Positions 1 to 10,084 of a stretch of DNA of 64,000 bases are shown piece after piece (positions within the stretch are counted from its first letter, which is position 1; every line of letters begins with the position of its first letter). The notes under the pieces were generated by a model. It saw only the letters and a program-made list of their open reading frames with translations. It was not told where the DNA came from and ran no database searches. A program made the position numbers and the translations under genes. This stretch comes from Chondrilla cf. caribensis (lineage: Eukaryota; Porifera; Demospongiae; Chondrillida; Chondrillidae), in NCBI GenBank assembly GCA_964020155.1, contig OZ026563.1:2353940-2417939 (forward strand), given 5' to 3'.

Positions 1-555
1 GATAAATTAGGAGGTATATTACCCTGCAGGCTGTATACAAATATTATAGGTGAAACCCATCACACAGTATTTTGAACTAGTGTATATAACTTATAATATT
101 ACGAATCCGTGTGTCCACAGACACTATGAACTAATGTAACGTGAAAAATTATATTCAACTGTCCCTGTGGACCGATTGAAAAATTACCACATAAGGAAGA
201 AAATGGCTGACAGTGTAATTTATTATTAAGTACATGTCTTAATGCACCATACTTGCATATGGTATTTGTTCATTATCCCATGCATGATGTAAAATACAGC
301 AAAAATTTACATGTTGGGTTTTAGAATACTACTGTTGTAAACTGGTTTTAAACTCTTTTCCCAATCATGGGTTCATGTTGCACAAACCCAATGTTGTGTT
401 ATAATAAAAATACATGATGGATATTAAACAAAAACCATGACAAACCCATAATTGGAAAAACTAATTTTTATGGTGTGTTTAGTGTCAGAGGAGGTATATA
501 CTAGTTGTACTTGGTCTTTAGATTGATAGAACATTAAGCGGTCAAACTCGTCATA
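1..555. other. Upstream region of ACAP-like copy 1
   Basis: This AT-rich stretch lies upstream of the first ACAP-like exon. Its first ~150 bases align by eye with the same place in units 2 (about 32260-32420) and 3 (about 57160-57310), which marks it as part of the duplicated unit. Bases of about 200-480 have no counterpart in the other units and look like a unit-1 insertion or a deletion in the others. No gene is recognised. Confidence 0.5.
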
Positions 556-719
556 ATGCTGAAACCTTCAGTTCTTCAAAACTGCCACAGTGATAAACCC
601 GAGTTCCACGCCGAGGTACAGAACCATGAGGTTAGTTCACCATTTCCTGTGTTGGCTTTGTTTCATGCGAAATGACAGCAGTGAAATGTATGTTATGTAC
701 TGGCAACTTCACGTGTGTA

Positions 720-748
720 GTGATAGATAGATGATAGATAGATAAATT
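720..748. repeat. GATA microsatellite at the 3' tail of the outer non-LTR element
   Basis: Short (GATA)n-like run. On the minus strand it follows the 3' untranslated part of the non-LTR remnant, so it is probably that element's tail. Confidence 0.6.
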
Positions 749-1743
749 TCAATTTTCAACAGGAAATGCACCTTCAGCTGGTCTTCCAAGGGATCCTGCA
801 AAAGGTTACAAATTTGACAAGAATTTACACGGCAGTAATGAGTAAGGAAAATACAGAAAAGAAATTTTTAAATAATAGCACAAATAAAAATGTATGATTT
901 GCGAGGCCATTTTATATGAGAGATAAAATAAACAATAGGAATAACCAATAATTGGAAGATGAAAGTAAAATAAAAATCACAACACAATAGCCACAATACA
1001 AGATAAATATAAATACATTCAGGCAACAATTATAAAGTTATCAACTGCCAAGCGAGTTAGAATTCAATATTTCTAATCATTCTCTTGAATGCGTTAGCAT
1101 TTTGCAGGACCTTTATATCGTTTGGTAAATAATTCTATCTTAGACTAGCTTCAAAGTAAGGACTTGCAATAGATCTCAGACCTTACATTGGGTATAATCA
1201 ATTTATTGTCTTTACCTCTGGTTCTCCAATTACCAATCTGCCTGTTTGTTGTGAAAAGCTGACAAGGTTGATCAGGGGCCTCCTTTCTAATACATCTACG
1301 TATTAAAATTAATCGTAATCTCTCTCCTCCTTTAATTTCCAACGTGGTCTACCCCAGCTGTTCTTGCAATCCCTCACTAAGAGCTATAGGAGATTTATTC
1401 AAAATTATACACACCCCATAGTTCTGTAGTCTCTTTAGCTCATGTCTCAAACTTTTAGTGCACTTCATCCATATTACTGAGCAGAAATCTAGATGTGGAA
1501 GAACAATTGCATTATATAGGTTGGTCTTTATGCTAGATGGTAGGGAATGTTGGAGCATCTTCGGTTTTGCTAGGCCGACACATGCCTATCTCTTAATTGC
1601 CTTAACATGTTCCGCAAACTTCAATTTGTCATCCAGAAGGACACCGAGGCATTTCACTACATTACTTCTCCCTAACTTGTTTCTTTCAACTTTTATCTCA
1701 ACCTCATCAGCCTCTTTTTCCCCGGAAGTATGGATATAGTGAA
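745..1743 (-). mobile_element. 3' part of an old non-LTR retrotransposon (outer element)
   Basis: Read on the minus strand, broken frames show the end of a CR1/L2/jockey-like reverse transcriptase: KCLGVLLDDKLKFAEHV (about 1590-1660), LYNAIVLPHLDFCSVIW (about 1460-1510), then RGKDNKLIIPNVRSEI and NYLPNDIKVLQNANAFKRM, with a stop near 1058. Frames are interrupted, so it is dead. About 300 bases of 3' untranslated sequence and a GATA tail follow. The 5' continuation lies at 8654-8890 on the far side of the Penelope-like insertion. The RT core between the two fragments is missing, so the element was already internally deleted. The clade is not resolved. Confidence 0.75.
1730..1743. repeat. Left 14-bp target site duplication of the Penelope-like element
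   Basis: ATGGATATAGTGAA here is repeated exactly at 8640-8653. Both copies sit inside the outer non-LTR remnant, at the two ends of the Penelope-like element. Confidence 0.8.
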
Positions 1744-1986
1744 CGATATGAGTTGTTGGACTATTGTTGAACACGTCTATGGTATTATCACACTGATAAT
1801 CAACAGTTCTTTTCACAAATTATTCAACTGTACAACGTTTCACCCATCACGGGCTTCATCAGGTACAAAAATGATCTACACTATAAGAAACATTAGTTAT
1901 TGGCTAAAGCTAATGGCCAATCCATTGGTCACAAGAAGTGGCCAATAGATTGGCAGATGACAGTTCACTTTATATCCCTAATAAGG
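1744..1986 (-). repeat. Left pseudo-LTR of the Penelope-like element
   Basis: This segment matches, by eye at near identity, the inverse of 8370-8639 and, in direct orientation, much of 8175-8385. It includes the end and stop of the polymerase frame (IRDIK stop at 1965) and one hammerhead-like core at about 1830-1865. Confidence 0.8.
1830..1865 (-). ncRNA. Hammerhead-ribozyme-like core, copy 1
   Basis: On the minus strand the order CTGATGA, a short CCC/GGG hairpin, GAAAC and a terminal GTAC matches the conserved parts of the hammerhead cores reported in Penelope-like elements. Stem III would be only about 2 bp. I could not draw a convincing stem I by hand, so activity is not shown. Confidence 0.5.
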
Positions 1987-4034
1987 GAGTCCCACACTGG
2001 ACTCAGTGGGTACCCTGAGTCCAGGTTGTAGGTCCTGTGTCTTCTGATGTGGATGCCTTCTTTGATCTTCCTTTCCTTCCACCTCTTCTCCCTGTCAATC
2101 ACTTTTGACCTGTCCCAGTTTATTCTGTGGTTCAACACATCTGAGTGCACAGCATTTGCATTCTTGGTGTCCATCTGGTTCACAGCCCGTTTGTGTTCTG
2201 TAATTCTTGTCTTCAATGGTCTTCCCGTTTCTCTGATGTAAACTTCACTGCAATCCCCGCATGGTATCCTATATACAATTCCCTTGTCTTTATTCTTCTG
2301 TGGATCTTTCACTCGCGTCAAGATGCTCCTCAGAGTGTTGTGTTGTTGGAAAACTGGGTATAATCCAAACTTCTGGCAGATCTTCCCTACTTTCTCAGAG
2401 GTTCCTTTGACATAAGGCAAGAAGCAAGGTGTATTTCTTCTGGGCTGTACTGCAGCTCTCTCCTCTTCGTCTAGTCCCCTCTCTTCTTCTGTAGTGGGCT
2501 TGTTCCTCAGTGCTGTTCGGATCATTCCTATTGGGTAACCATTCTTTTTGAAAACGTTCCTTAGGTGTTTAATTTCTCCCCTCATGTGGTTTTCATCACA
2601 AATCTTCTCTGCTCTAGCTTTTAAGCATTTGATTACTCCCAGCTTTGTCTTTGGATGGTGATTGGAAGTATAATGGATATATCGGTCCGTATGTGTTTTC
2701 TTTCTGAAGACGGTGGTAGATAGACCACCACCTCTTCTCTTCACCAGCACATCGAGGAACGACAATTGTCCATTCTCTTCTAGCTCCATTGTGAAAGATA
2801 TGCTTGGCCTAAGGGAGTTCAGATGATTCAGGAACTCTTCAAGCTTGTCTTTTCCAGCCTTCCATGTGACAAAGGTGTCATCTACATATCTTAGCCAGGT
2901 TTCTGGTTTCACTGGGAATGTACTGATGGCCAGTTCTTCAAAATGTTCCATGAAAATGTTGGCGATGACTGGGGACAATGGGTTTCCCATAGCCGCACCT
3001 TCAGTCTGTTCGTATATCTGTCCATTCCACATAAAGTACGTTGATGTCAAGCACAAGTGTATCAGGTCTATCACTGTTTCTGCCCTGAGGGGTGTCAACT
3101 GTGTGGGTAGCCCTGATAGCTTGTTCTTGATGACAGTAAGGGTTTCTTCAATGGGGACCTTGGTGAACAATTGTACTACATCAAAACTTACCAGAAGGGT
3201 ATCATCATTCACTTGTATTCTCTTAATCTTTTGTACAAAGTCACCAGAGTCTTTCACGTACGAGTTGGTGTTTCCCACAAGGGGGGAGATGATGGTTGTT
3301 AATTCCTTGGCTAGATAGTAGGTAGCTGAGCCAATGCTTGAGACTATGGGTCTGAGTGGTGTTCCAGGTTTGTGGATCTTCGGTAGTCCGTACATTTGTG
3401 GAGTGCTGCAGAAAGAGGACCTCAAACGATCGTATGTTTCCTTGTCAATCTCACCTTGAGTCCACAGTTCCTTTAACTTCTTATTCACTTCTTTCTCCAA
3501 CTTGGATGTTGGGTCTCCCCTCCTGGTTCTATAGCTTCCTTCTTCTAGTAGGACTTGCATCTTCCTCACTACCGTTACATTTCCCTTGTCTGCTGGTAGG
3601 ATCACAATGGTGTCATCTTCTTTGAGTTTCCTCAGGGCTTCCCTCTCTCCAATTCCAAGGTTGGATTTGGTAGACTTCTTCTTAATGAGGAACTTCTTCA
3701 CTTCCGTTTTTAAGTCGTGTGCCATTTCCGGTGGTAATCTTCCTGCTGCGCTTTCAATTCCGGTAATGAAGTCGGCGACTGGGGTGGTTGTCGGGGTGAC
3801 CGAGAAATTCAGGCCTAGGGCGAGAAGGTCGGTTTCTGTGTTGGATAAGGGTCTCCCACTCAAGTTCTTCACTACTTTGTCCCTGTCTAATCCTCTTGTC
3901 TGACGGCGCGCTCCGTTTGTTTCATTCATAAGGTTCTGTAGCTTCGTCTCGTGTCTTGCTTTCGTTTCTCTGTCGGTCTTCGTCTTCAGTCTTTCTATCA
4001 TTTTTGTCGTTTCCAAGAATTCTTCTTGATTCAT
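1965..4034 (-). CDS. Penelope-like reverse transcriptase with GIY-YIG endonuclease (3' part of pol)
   Basis: This 689-codon open frame encodes the retroelement polymerase. Visible motifs in order: an N-terminal basic coiled segment, LPADKGN, the Penelope-type IHKPGTPLRPIVSS near residue 220, SFDVVQLFTKVP, GAAMGNPLSPVIANIFM, the catalytic YVDDTF near residue 382, FLDVLV, and a C-terminal GIY-YIG endonuclease beginning GIVYRIPCGDC, with ETGRPLKTRITEH and a following basic region. The endonuclease has YIR where YIG is expected. The ATG at 4034 is the first in-frame Met but is probably internal to the original gene, whose N-terminal part lies upstream of the inserted non-LTR element. The RT core looks intact, so the copy is fairly young. 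Confidence 0.92.
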   Translation of the reverse strand: MNQEEFLETTKMIERLKTKTDRETKARHETKLQNLMNETNGARRQTRGLDRDKVVKNLSGRPLSNTETDLLALGLNFSVTPTTTPVADFITGIESAAGRLPPEMAHDLKTEVKKFLIKKKSTKSNLGIGEREALRKLKEDDTIVILPADKGNVTVVRKMQVLLEEGSYRTRRGDPTSKLEKEVNKKLKELWTQGEIDKETYDRLRSSFCSTPQMYGLPKIHKPGTPLRPIVSSIGSATYYLAKELTTIISPLVGNTNSYVKDSGDFVQKIKRIQVNDDTLLVSFDVVQLFTKVPIEETLTVIKNKLSGLPTQLTPLRAETVIDLIHLCLTSTYFMWNGQIYEQTEGAAMGNPLSPVIANIFMEHFEELAISTFPVKPETWLRYVDDTFVTWKAGKDKLEEFLNHLNSLRPSISFTMELEENGQLSFLDVLVKRRGGGLSTTVFRKKTHTDRYIHYTSNHHPKTKLGVIKCLKARAEKICDENHMRGEIKHLRNVFKKNGYPIGMIRTALRNKPTTEEERGLDEEERAAVQPRRNTPCFLPYVKGTSEKVGKICQKFGLYPVFQQHNTLRSILTRVKDPQKNKDKGIVYRIPCGDCSEVYIRETGRPLKTRITEHKRAVNQMDTKNANAVHSDVLNHRINWDRSKVIDREKRWKERKIKEGIHIRRHRTYNLDSGYPLSPVWDSLIRDIK

Positions 4035-4079
4035 TTTTTAGGGGCTGCCGCAGGCAGCCCCTATATTGTTTTCATTTCG

Positions 4080-4140
4080 ACTTCCGGTATGTAACGCTCG
4101 ATATATATATATATTATTATTATTATTATTATTATTGTTA
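4080..4140. repeat. TA and TTA microsatellite at the 3' tail of the inner non-LTR element
   Basis: (TA)n followed by (TTA)n. Read on the minus strand this is an AAT-repeat tail leading into a TA repeat, as expected for the 3' end of a non-LTR element inserted in a TA tract. Confidence 0.7.
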
Positions 4141-7100
4141 TTAAAGTGCATTGTAGGACAGTTGCCCAAAATAGCACTAAATAAAAAATTCCAAAAGTTA
4201 TTTAGTACCTATTTACTAAATTTTAATAGCTCCTTTCTAGATTTCCACATATTTAGAACAAATCTGGCAATCTTGGGCATTTCCAAACTCTTCAAAATCA
4301 TGTCACTCTTTTCATCCTCATTCAAGTTTTCAAGATTCTCTTCCTCTCTCATCCAAACCCTATGCAAATCAAGCTTTGTGCATATTGTTAAAAAGTGCTT
4401 TTCGTCTTCAATTCCCTCTCCATATAATTTGCAAATTCTATCATCCCTCTTATTTCCTCTCCATCTACCCATCTCCACTTCCAATTTACAACACCCTGCC
4501 CTTAATTCAGCCCCTAATCTCCTACAGGATCTATCCTCTATGTATACAATCCCTCCCCTGCCTTCCCCAAGTCTATCTCCGCTCTCTGTCAACTCCCTCC
4601 TCCACCATTCTAATTTACTTTTGTTTTTAACTGCTTCACCCCATTCACCTCTAACAGCTCTCCAAATACTAGATCTTACTATTGAATCAACTTGATAATT
4701 ATTCAATCCCTCGAATAACTTTGCTCTTATCTCATGCTCTTCTACCCCAAACCATAATGCAAATTTCCTAATCCCTATTCCCCAATCACTATCTTCCCAA
4801 GTCGATCTAACTATTTTCTTTATCAGTCTGTTATCTCCCATTCTTTCAATCTTCATCCACAATCTGAAGGCCCGTAACTGAATTTCCCACCTAATTGGCA
4901 ACCATCCTGCTTCTAGTTCTAAAGCTGTGATTGGAAATTTTGAATGTACTCCCAAGAAATTTCGAATCGCTGTCAATTGTACTCTTTCTAATTGTTTACC
5001 ATGCTTTCCCATTAACCCCCACACTTCACAACCATACATCATACTTGGTAGAACTAGACTCATGAATAATTTGGAAAATGACCTCCATCCTATCTGTAAT
5101 ATTTGTCTTTTCATTCTTATTATCTCGTATAAAGCCTTCCTTCCCTTATTCAATGCCTCACTAATCATTGCTTTGTCTTCTAAGAATTCATTCAATACTA
5201 CCCCAAGATATTTGTAAGATTGTGTTGTCTGAATTATTTGTTCTCCAATTTTGAAGACACCTCTGGTTTGTTCTGTCCTTTTCCTTCTAAAATGTATTAC
5301 ATTACATTTCTCAACATTCACTTTCAGATCACAAACCTTACACCACTCATTAACCACATCAAAAGCTTTATTCAAATTATCATCACTATCAGCAAAAATT
5401 GCAAGATCATCTGCATATAATAGCCCTGGTACTTTTGTAACTTCATCCACTTTAACTCCAAGCCCATTATCTTTTAAAAGTTGTGGTAATTCATTTATAT
5501 ACAAACTAAACAACAAGGGAGATAGTACGCATCCTTGGCGTAGGCCAGATTGTACACAAAAAGACTTCCCACATTCCTCTCCAAGCTTCACAGTACATGT
5601 CACGTCTTCATAAATCGATTGCATACATTCTAACAATTTGCCTTTGATTCCCATTTTCCCCAACTTATCCCATAATTTGTCTCTGTTGACTGAATCATAT
5701 GCCTTCTGTAAATCAATAAAGCCACACCTTAGACCATCCCCTACTTTCGAGTACTTTGATCCCAGCAACGATAACATCAAAATATTATCTACACACCCCC
5801 TACCCTTTCTAAAACCATTCTGTTCCTCACATAATAACCCATTTGATTCTGCTACCTCAATGAGCCTATTTTTCACAACTGTACAGAATATCTTATATAC
5901 AACCGAAAGTACACTAATGCCTCTAAATTTTCTAGGGTCTGGCACACCTTTTGAAGTCCCTTTAGGAATTGGCACAATATAACCATTTCTCCAGGCATTG
6001 GGAATCTGACCTAACTCTAAACACTTCTCACAAAACTTGAAGGTGAAATCTGTTACTACCCCATTTTTTACCCATTTTCCTATAATCATATCTTGCCCTG
6101 GAGCCGCATTCAGACGCACGTCTCTAATAGCTTTCTCTACCTCCTCTTTATCTAGTGGCCTATCTAACTCATCAAATTTTCCCCTACTACCACCTGTTAC
6201 ATCTAATTCAGAATCTGTATCTCTTGTATTATTATTTTGATCATCTTGATTATTCAGCAGCTCATTGAAATGACTCGTCCAAATATCAAAAACCTTGTCC
6301 TTCCCTTCAATTAAGTTGCCCCTGCAATCTACTACCTTATTAAAATCCACCTTATATTTATCATTACCCATAAGCCCCTTGACCTTCTTCCACCATTTAC
6401 TAGGATTTCTCCCCTCCAATTCATCTAGTTCAGCACATAGATCCTTCTCAAAAGCATGCTTAGCCTTTTCAACCTCCCTCTTATATTCATTTCTACTTTG
6501 TATATACTTCCTCCTTTCAATTTTCCCTTTTAGCCATTTTCTTTCCGCACCATGGAATTCTTTCCTCAACCTCCACAAATCTCTATTAAACCAAGGTTTA
6601 CTCTTCCTCAACCTTCTCTTGCTAATTGGCTTAATTGGCTTGCGTTCCAAGCACTCAAAAACAGACCCACAAAACTCCTCATACATTTCATCAATGTTAA
6701 TAGCACCCATGTTATTTCCTAACTTATTTTCCAAATTCTTCAGTTTAGGTTGCAGTTGTTCCAAGTATTCTTCCTCATTATTGTTTGGATAGGTCCAGAT
6801 TATCTTGTTCATAGTGTTTTCATCATCCAAAGACTCATTCATATCTCTAACACTATCTGAAACTACGATGGCCCATCTTAGAAGTGAATGATCAGGCTTC
6901 CTAGTTAGGATATCTCTATTGCTAATTTCACAGAAATCATTCATTGTTACTACCTCGAAATTCTTCAAATCATTCATGTTATCTATCTGTGTAATGCAAT
7001 AATCTACTACAGATTTTCCTCTCCCTGAAATACATGTAAAATTGTTGGAGTTGTCATTTCCTCTCCCATTCAACATACACAAATTATGATCCTGCATTAA

Positions 7101-7611
7101 TTCCATTAATAACTGCCCACTGTAATTCTTAACCAAATCAACAACCTTTCGTTCCTGCACAATCTCTACCCCAAAATCTGCAACCACACTTTCTTGAGAG
7201 CTACCACATCTCCCATTGAAATCCCCACACAAAATAATCCTTCCCATTTCCTTATAGTTCAAAATTTGTTCCCCTATTCTTTCGTAAATTTCCTCTACAT
7301 TAACATTCCGACCTGATAGTTCTGGAGGAATGTAGCAGATACATAAAATCAAACCCTCTCCTATGAGTTGATCATCCTTTTTCTTAAGCTCCACCCACAA
7401 AACATCTTCAATCGAATCATCTATCACCACCATTTCAAAACCTTGCTCCACCAGACTCTCTCTTACAAATACTCCAACTCCCCCCGAACCCCTTACGGCC
7501 CTATCATCTAACGATGTTCTGTTCCTGCCAATCCATGTATATCCCGGTAGGAAAGCACTTTCTCCTAGTCCTAGCCATGTCTCTGTCAATACTAGCAGGT
7601 CAGGGTTATAG

Positions 7612-7650
<39 letters not shown>

Positions 7651-7655
7651 ATATG
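4097..7655 (-). mobile_element. Inner non-LTR retrotransposon inserted in the Penelope-like element
   Basis: A nearly complete APE-type non-LTR element lies in the same orientation as its host. Both ends abut TA repeats (about 4098-4110 and 7613-7650), consistent with insertion in a TA tract and a target duplication hidden in the repeat. The 3' end has an AAT-rich tail. The extreme 5' end is missing: the endonuclease begins at NPDLLVLTETW, without the usual first strand. Confidence 0.88.
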
Positions 7656-7679
7656 TGTTCCTACGGGTAACCACAACAA
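4209..7679 (-). CDS. Non-LTR retrotransposon polyprotein: APE endonuclease plus reverse transcriptase
   Basis: A single open frame of 1156 codons whose first ~25 residues derive from TA repeat and flank, not from the element. The APE-like endonuclease follows (LLVLTETWLGLG, then GSGGVGVFV, then IILCGDFNGRCG near residue 150). Reverse transcriptase motifs are KFRGISVLSVVYK, EEQNGFRKGRGC, GFIDLQKAYDSV, SGLRQGCVLSPLLFSLYIN and the catalytic YADD near residue 754. A KYLGVVLNE segment and a C-terminal cysteine/histidine region (CKLYGEGIEDEKHF) come after. In that region the second Cys of the usual CxxC pattern is replaced by Tyr. No stops or shifts interrupt the element-derived frame, so the insertion is recent although 5'-truncated. 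The clade (CR1/L2/I-like) is unresolved. Confidence 0.88.
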
Positions 7680-7802
7680 TGAATTTATATTATAATTTAT
7701 ATTGCGCGAAATAAAGATGGCCGATTTCGAACGCCGACAATTAGAATTTGGGCTAGAATTCGTGCGCTAAAGCTTCGCCGAACGTAATAACCTCAGCGAA
7801 GG

Positions 7803-8288
7803 TTATTCTGAACGCAAGAAAGACCTCCAAGTAATTCGAGTGCGGGGGGCGGCAGCCCCACGAGTTTTTGAACTCGAATTACTTGTTGTTCGAATATCAT
7901 CTCTTAGTTTCTCCGAGAGTGAAGATAGAACTGCTCTTCTTCGTTTGGTATACCTGATTCTTTCTCTTACTATCGCACGTTCCGTTCTTATCTTTATTCT
8001 CTGTGTTTGTTCTGATTCGATCGGCATCCTAATTCTTAGACCTTTTGGTGTGAGTCGTTGTTCACGACATGTCATGAGGAAAGTGAGTTGGTTGTTAGCA
8101 GTAGCCAATTTTTCTTCGGTTCTTCTGAGTTCGTACACGGTACGAATAGTGGCCGGTCCAAAACGGCTTGATATGAATGCATGGAAGTTGTTAGACATGT
8201 TGTTGTTAACGATATGAGTTGTTGGACTATTGTTGAACACGTCTATGGTATTATCACACTGATAATCAACTGTTACAGTTCTTTTCAC
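7803..8288 (-). CDS. N-terminal part of the Penelope-like pol
   Basis: Minus-strand frame whose first ~25 residues come from the terminal repeat. The likely native start is MSNNFHAF (about 8200). It continues with a charged helical region including LTFLMTCREQRLTPKGLRI and RERIRYTKRRRAVLSSL, which resembles the conserved N-terminal segment of Penelope-like polymerases ahead of the RT domain. It ends in a stop at 7803, about 150 bases before the inserted non-LTR element. The rest of the polymerase is at 1965-4034. Whether the stop is a lesion or sits in an intron-like spacer is unclear. GC-rich hairpin sequence occurs near both broken ends (about 7846 and 4041-4068). Confidence 0.65.
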   Translation of the reverse strand: MKRTVTVDYQCDNTIDVFNNSPTTHIVNNNMSNNFHAFISSRFGPATIRTVYELRRTEEKLATANNQLTFLMTCREQRLTPKGLRIRMPIESEQTQRIKIRTERAIVRERIRYTKRRRAVLSSLSEKLRDDIRTTSNSSSKTRGAAAPRTRITWRSFLRSE

Positions 8289-8385
8289 AAATTATTCAAC
8301 TGTACAACGTTTCACCCATCACGGGCTTCATCAGGTACAAAAATGATCTACACTATAACAAACATTAGTATTAGGGATATAAAGT
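8175..8385 (-). repeat. Direct pseudo-LTR copy of the Penelope-like element
   Basis: Same orientation as the left copy at 1744 and followed at once by the inverted copy. It contains a second hammerhead-like core at about 8302-8338 on the minus strand. Confidence 0.75.
8302..8338 (-). ncRNA. Hammerhead-ribozyme-like core, copy 2
   Basis: Same conserved blocks as copy 1 (CTGATGA, GAAAC, GTAC on the minus strand) in the direct terminal repeat. Confidence 0.45.
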
Positions 8386-8639
8386 GAACTGTCATCTGCC
8401 AATCTATTGGCCACTTCTTGTGACCAATGGATTGGCCATTAGCTTTAGCCAATAACTAATGTTTCTTATAGTGTAGATCATTTTTGTACCTGATGAAGCC
8501 CGTGATGGGTGAAACGTTGTACAGTTGAATAATTTGTGAAAAGAACTGTTGATTATCAGTGTGATAATACCATAGACGTGTTCAACAATAGTCCAACAAC
8601 TCATATCGTTAACAACAACATGTCTAACAACTTCCATGC
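8370..8639 (+). repeat. Inverted pseudo-LTR copy of the Penelope-like element
   Basis: The reverse complement of the left end (1744-1986), extended by about 28 bases at its outer end. Together with the left end it makes terminal inverted repeats of about 240 bp. The 14-bp target duplication follows directly. Confidence 0.8.
8486..8522 (+). ncRNA. Hammerhead-ribozyme-like core, copy 3
   Basis: GTAC, then CTGATGA from 8490, a CCC/GGG hairpin, GAAAC at 8511-8515 and a closing GTAC. This copy is on the plus strand, so the two element ends could give opposing ribozyme-bearing transcripts. Confidence 0.45.
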
Positions 8640-8653
8640 ATGGATATAGTGAA
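8640..8653. repeat. Right 14-bp target site duplication of the Penelope-like element
   Basis: Exact repeat of 1730-1743. Confidence 0.8.
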
Positions 8654-8890
8654 TTGCTTTCCTGAAAATAATCATACAGCTCTTATGAACTATTCTTTAA
8701 ACACCTTTGCTAACACTGGTAGTAATGATATATATATATATCGGCCTGTAGTTTCCCACTAGGTCTTTTTCACCTTTCTTATGAACTGGAGTAACTAAAG
8801 CTTCCTTCCATTCAGTGGAGAATTCACCAGACTTCAGACTGGATGCTTTTACCATTGTGTGTTCTTCATTCCTTGTGTAAAAACACATAA
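8654..8890 (-). mobile_element. 5' part of the outer non-LTR retrotransposon
   Basis: Minus-strand frame with SGEFSTEWKEALVTPVHKKG followed by the segment GNYRPI, the entry motif of non-LTR reverse transcriptases. The frame then runs into a TA repeat near 8730-8741 and is lost. It is the upstream partner of 745-1743. Joined across the Penelope insertion the two pieces still lack the RT core. Confidence 0.7.
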
Positions 8891-9483
8891 TGGGATAATT
8901 TGTGATATATTCATCCCTGAAGACTTGCTTTGAAATCTAAAAATCCTGCTTAAGGGTTGTTTGCATATATGTACGTACGTGGATGCATACATATGTAGAT
9001 ATGCAATATGTGCTGTGTGATGTGATTCCATACTCACAAATACATGTCTATCTATGTACTTGCATATGTAATTCCTTTATGTTACTTCTAATTATGGACT
9101 TGGACTACATTCTATGCACGTACATATGTACTATTTATGTATTATTGTGTGACTGTAGTGAGTGTACGGTACATGGAGTGGTCCTGTACATACAATAATG
9201 TTGATACACTATAGCAGTGAAGAATCCAAGTGCATTGTTAGGACCATCACTGTATTATGGTTTCTCTTGCTCATTTCCAATCAGTCTATGGTTAAAATGA
9301 CCTTTGTCCTCTCCACCACAGGAGTCAGCAGCAGCCATTGAGAAGCAATACAAGCACATCCTAGCGTTGATGAAGAGAAGCAGTCCATCATGGAGAGAGA
9401 TAGAGCTCTTTCTGAACGTGAGTACCCAGCACACAGTAGAACAGTATATTGACATGTTTGCAGTCTATTAACTGACCCACAGA

Positions 9484-9560
9484 TGGTGTGTAGTGTGGGG
9501 ATGCTGTATAGTGTGGGGATGGTGTACAGTGTGGGGATGGTGTGTAGTCTGGGGATGCTG
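9484..9560. repeat. 18-bp minisatellite, copy 1 (about 4 units)
   Basis: Units of the form GGGGATGGTGTGTAGTGT with small changes. The same minisatellite is much longer in units 2 and 3. Confidence 0.8.
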
Positions 9561-9644
9561 TTGCACTGCACTACGATATCAATATAGTGTCTGCACTCCA
9601 CATGTGCTGCAATATTATTTACTTACTTTCAAATTGTTGTGCAG

Positions 9645-9757
9645 ATCCAGAGAAGAGCGGGTATTTGTTTTTGGGAGAAATGAAAGCAATGGGATCAAGC
9701 TTCTTGTGGCGTAGGCATTACTTTGCATTAAAACATGATTTGTTAGTGTATCAAGAT
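9645..9757 (+). CDS. ACAP-like PH-domain exon 1 (open in unit 1)
   Basis: This exon sits between TTGTGCAG and GTGAGT, with 1-nt entry phase and phase 0 exit. It encodes the first strands of the PH domain (KSGYLFLGE, LWRRHYFAL, LLVYQD). It is the only one of the three paralogous exons without a frameshift or stop. The next two PH exons are missing downstream, so the domain is incomplete. Confidence 0.7.
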
Positions 9758-10084
9758 GTGAGTTACAGTGTGTTGTTGTGTATGTATACATGCACACACA
9801 CACACAAGTCATTTGTACTGAGTGAATTTGCATGTACATTCTCTAAATACATAGTCCGTAATGCTTGATGATTTATTGACTGTAGAGGTTAAGTCGTGGG
9901 TCATAAGCCTCAACGATGCTATAAAGCAGTCACTGTCTACATCTCCTGAAGCTCCTATCAGTGAATCAAGCTTAGTCAGTGATACAACAGCAGATGTGTG
10001 TGGGAATACATCCAAAGAAAAAAGGTGTTAACCTTGCAACAGTGCACATACAATGCATATTATGGGATGCATACAATGTATTGA

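Larger units (their letters stand above)
1744..8639 (-). mobile_element. Penelope-like retroelement (GIY-YIG type), split by a second retrotransposon
   Basis: On the minus strand the element has an N-terminal coding part (7803-8288), a reverse transcriptase/endonuclease coding part (1965-4034) and repeated ends. The left end (about 1744-1986) reappears inverted at about 8370-8639, and a shorter copy in direct orientation lies at about 8175-8385. This arrangement of pseudo-LTRs with an inverted copy is typical of Penelope elements. A 14-bp target duplication flanks it. The coding region is interrupted by a non-LTR element at about 4097-7655. The ends contain hammerhead-ribozyme-like cores. Confidence 0.9.

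Noticed and set aside
2845..3318. 157-codon plus-strand frame
   Set aside because: Antisense to the Penelope-like reverse transcriptase.
4066..6792. Plus-strand frames of up to 209 codons
   Set aside because: They lie opposite the intact non-LTR polyprotein and show only low-complexity composition.
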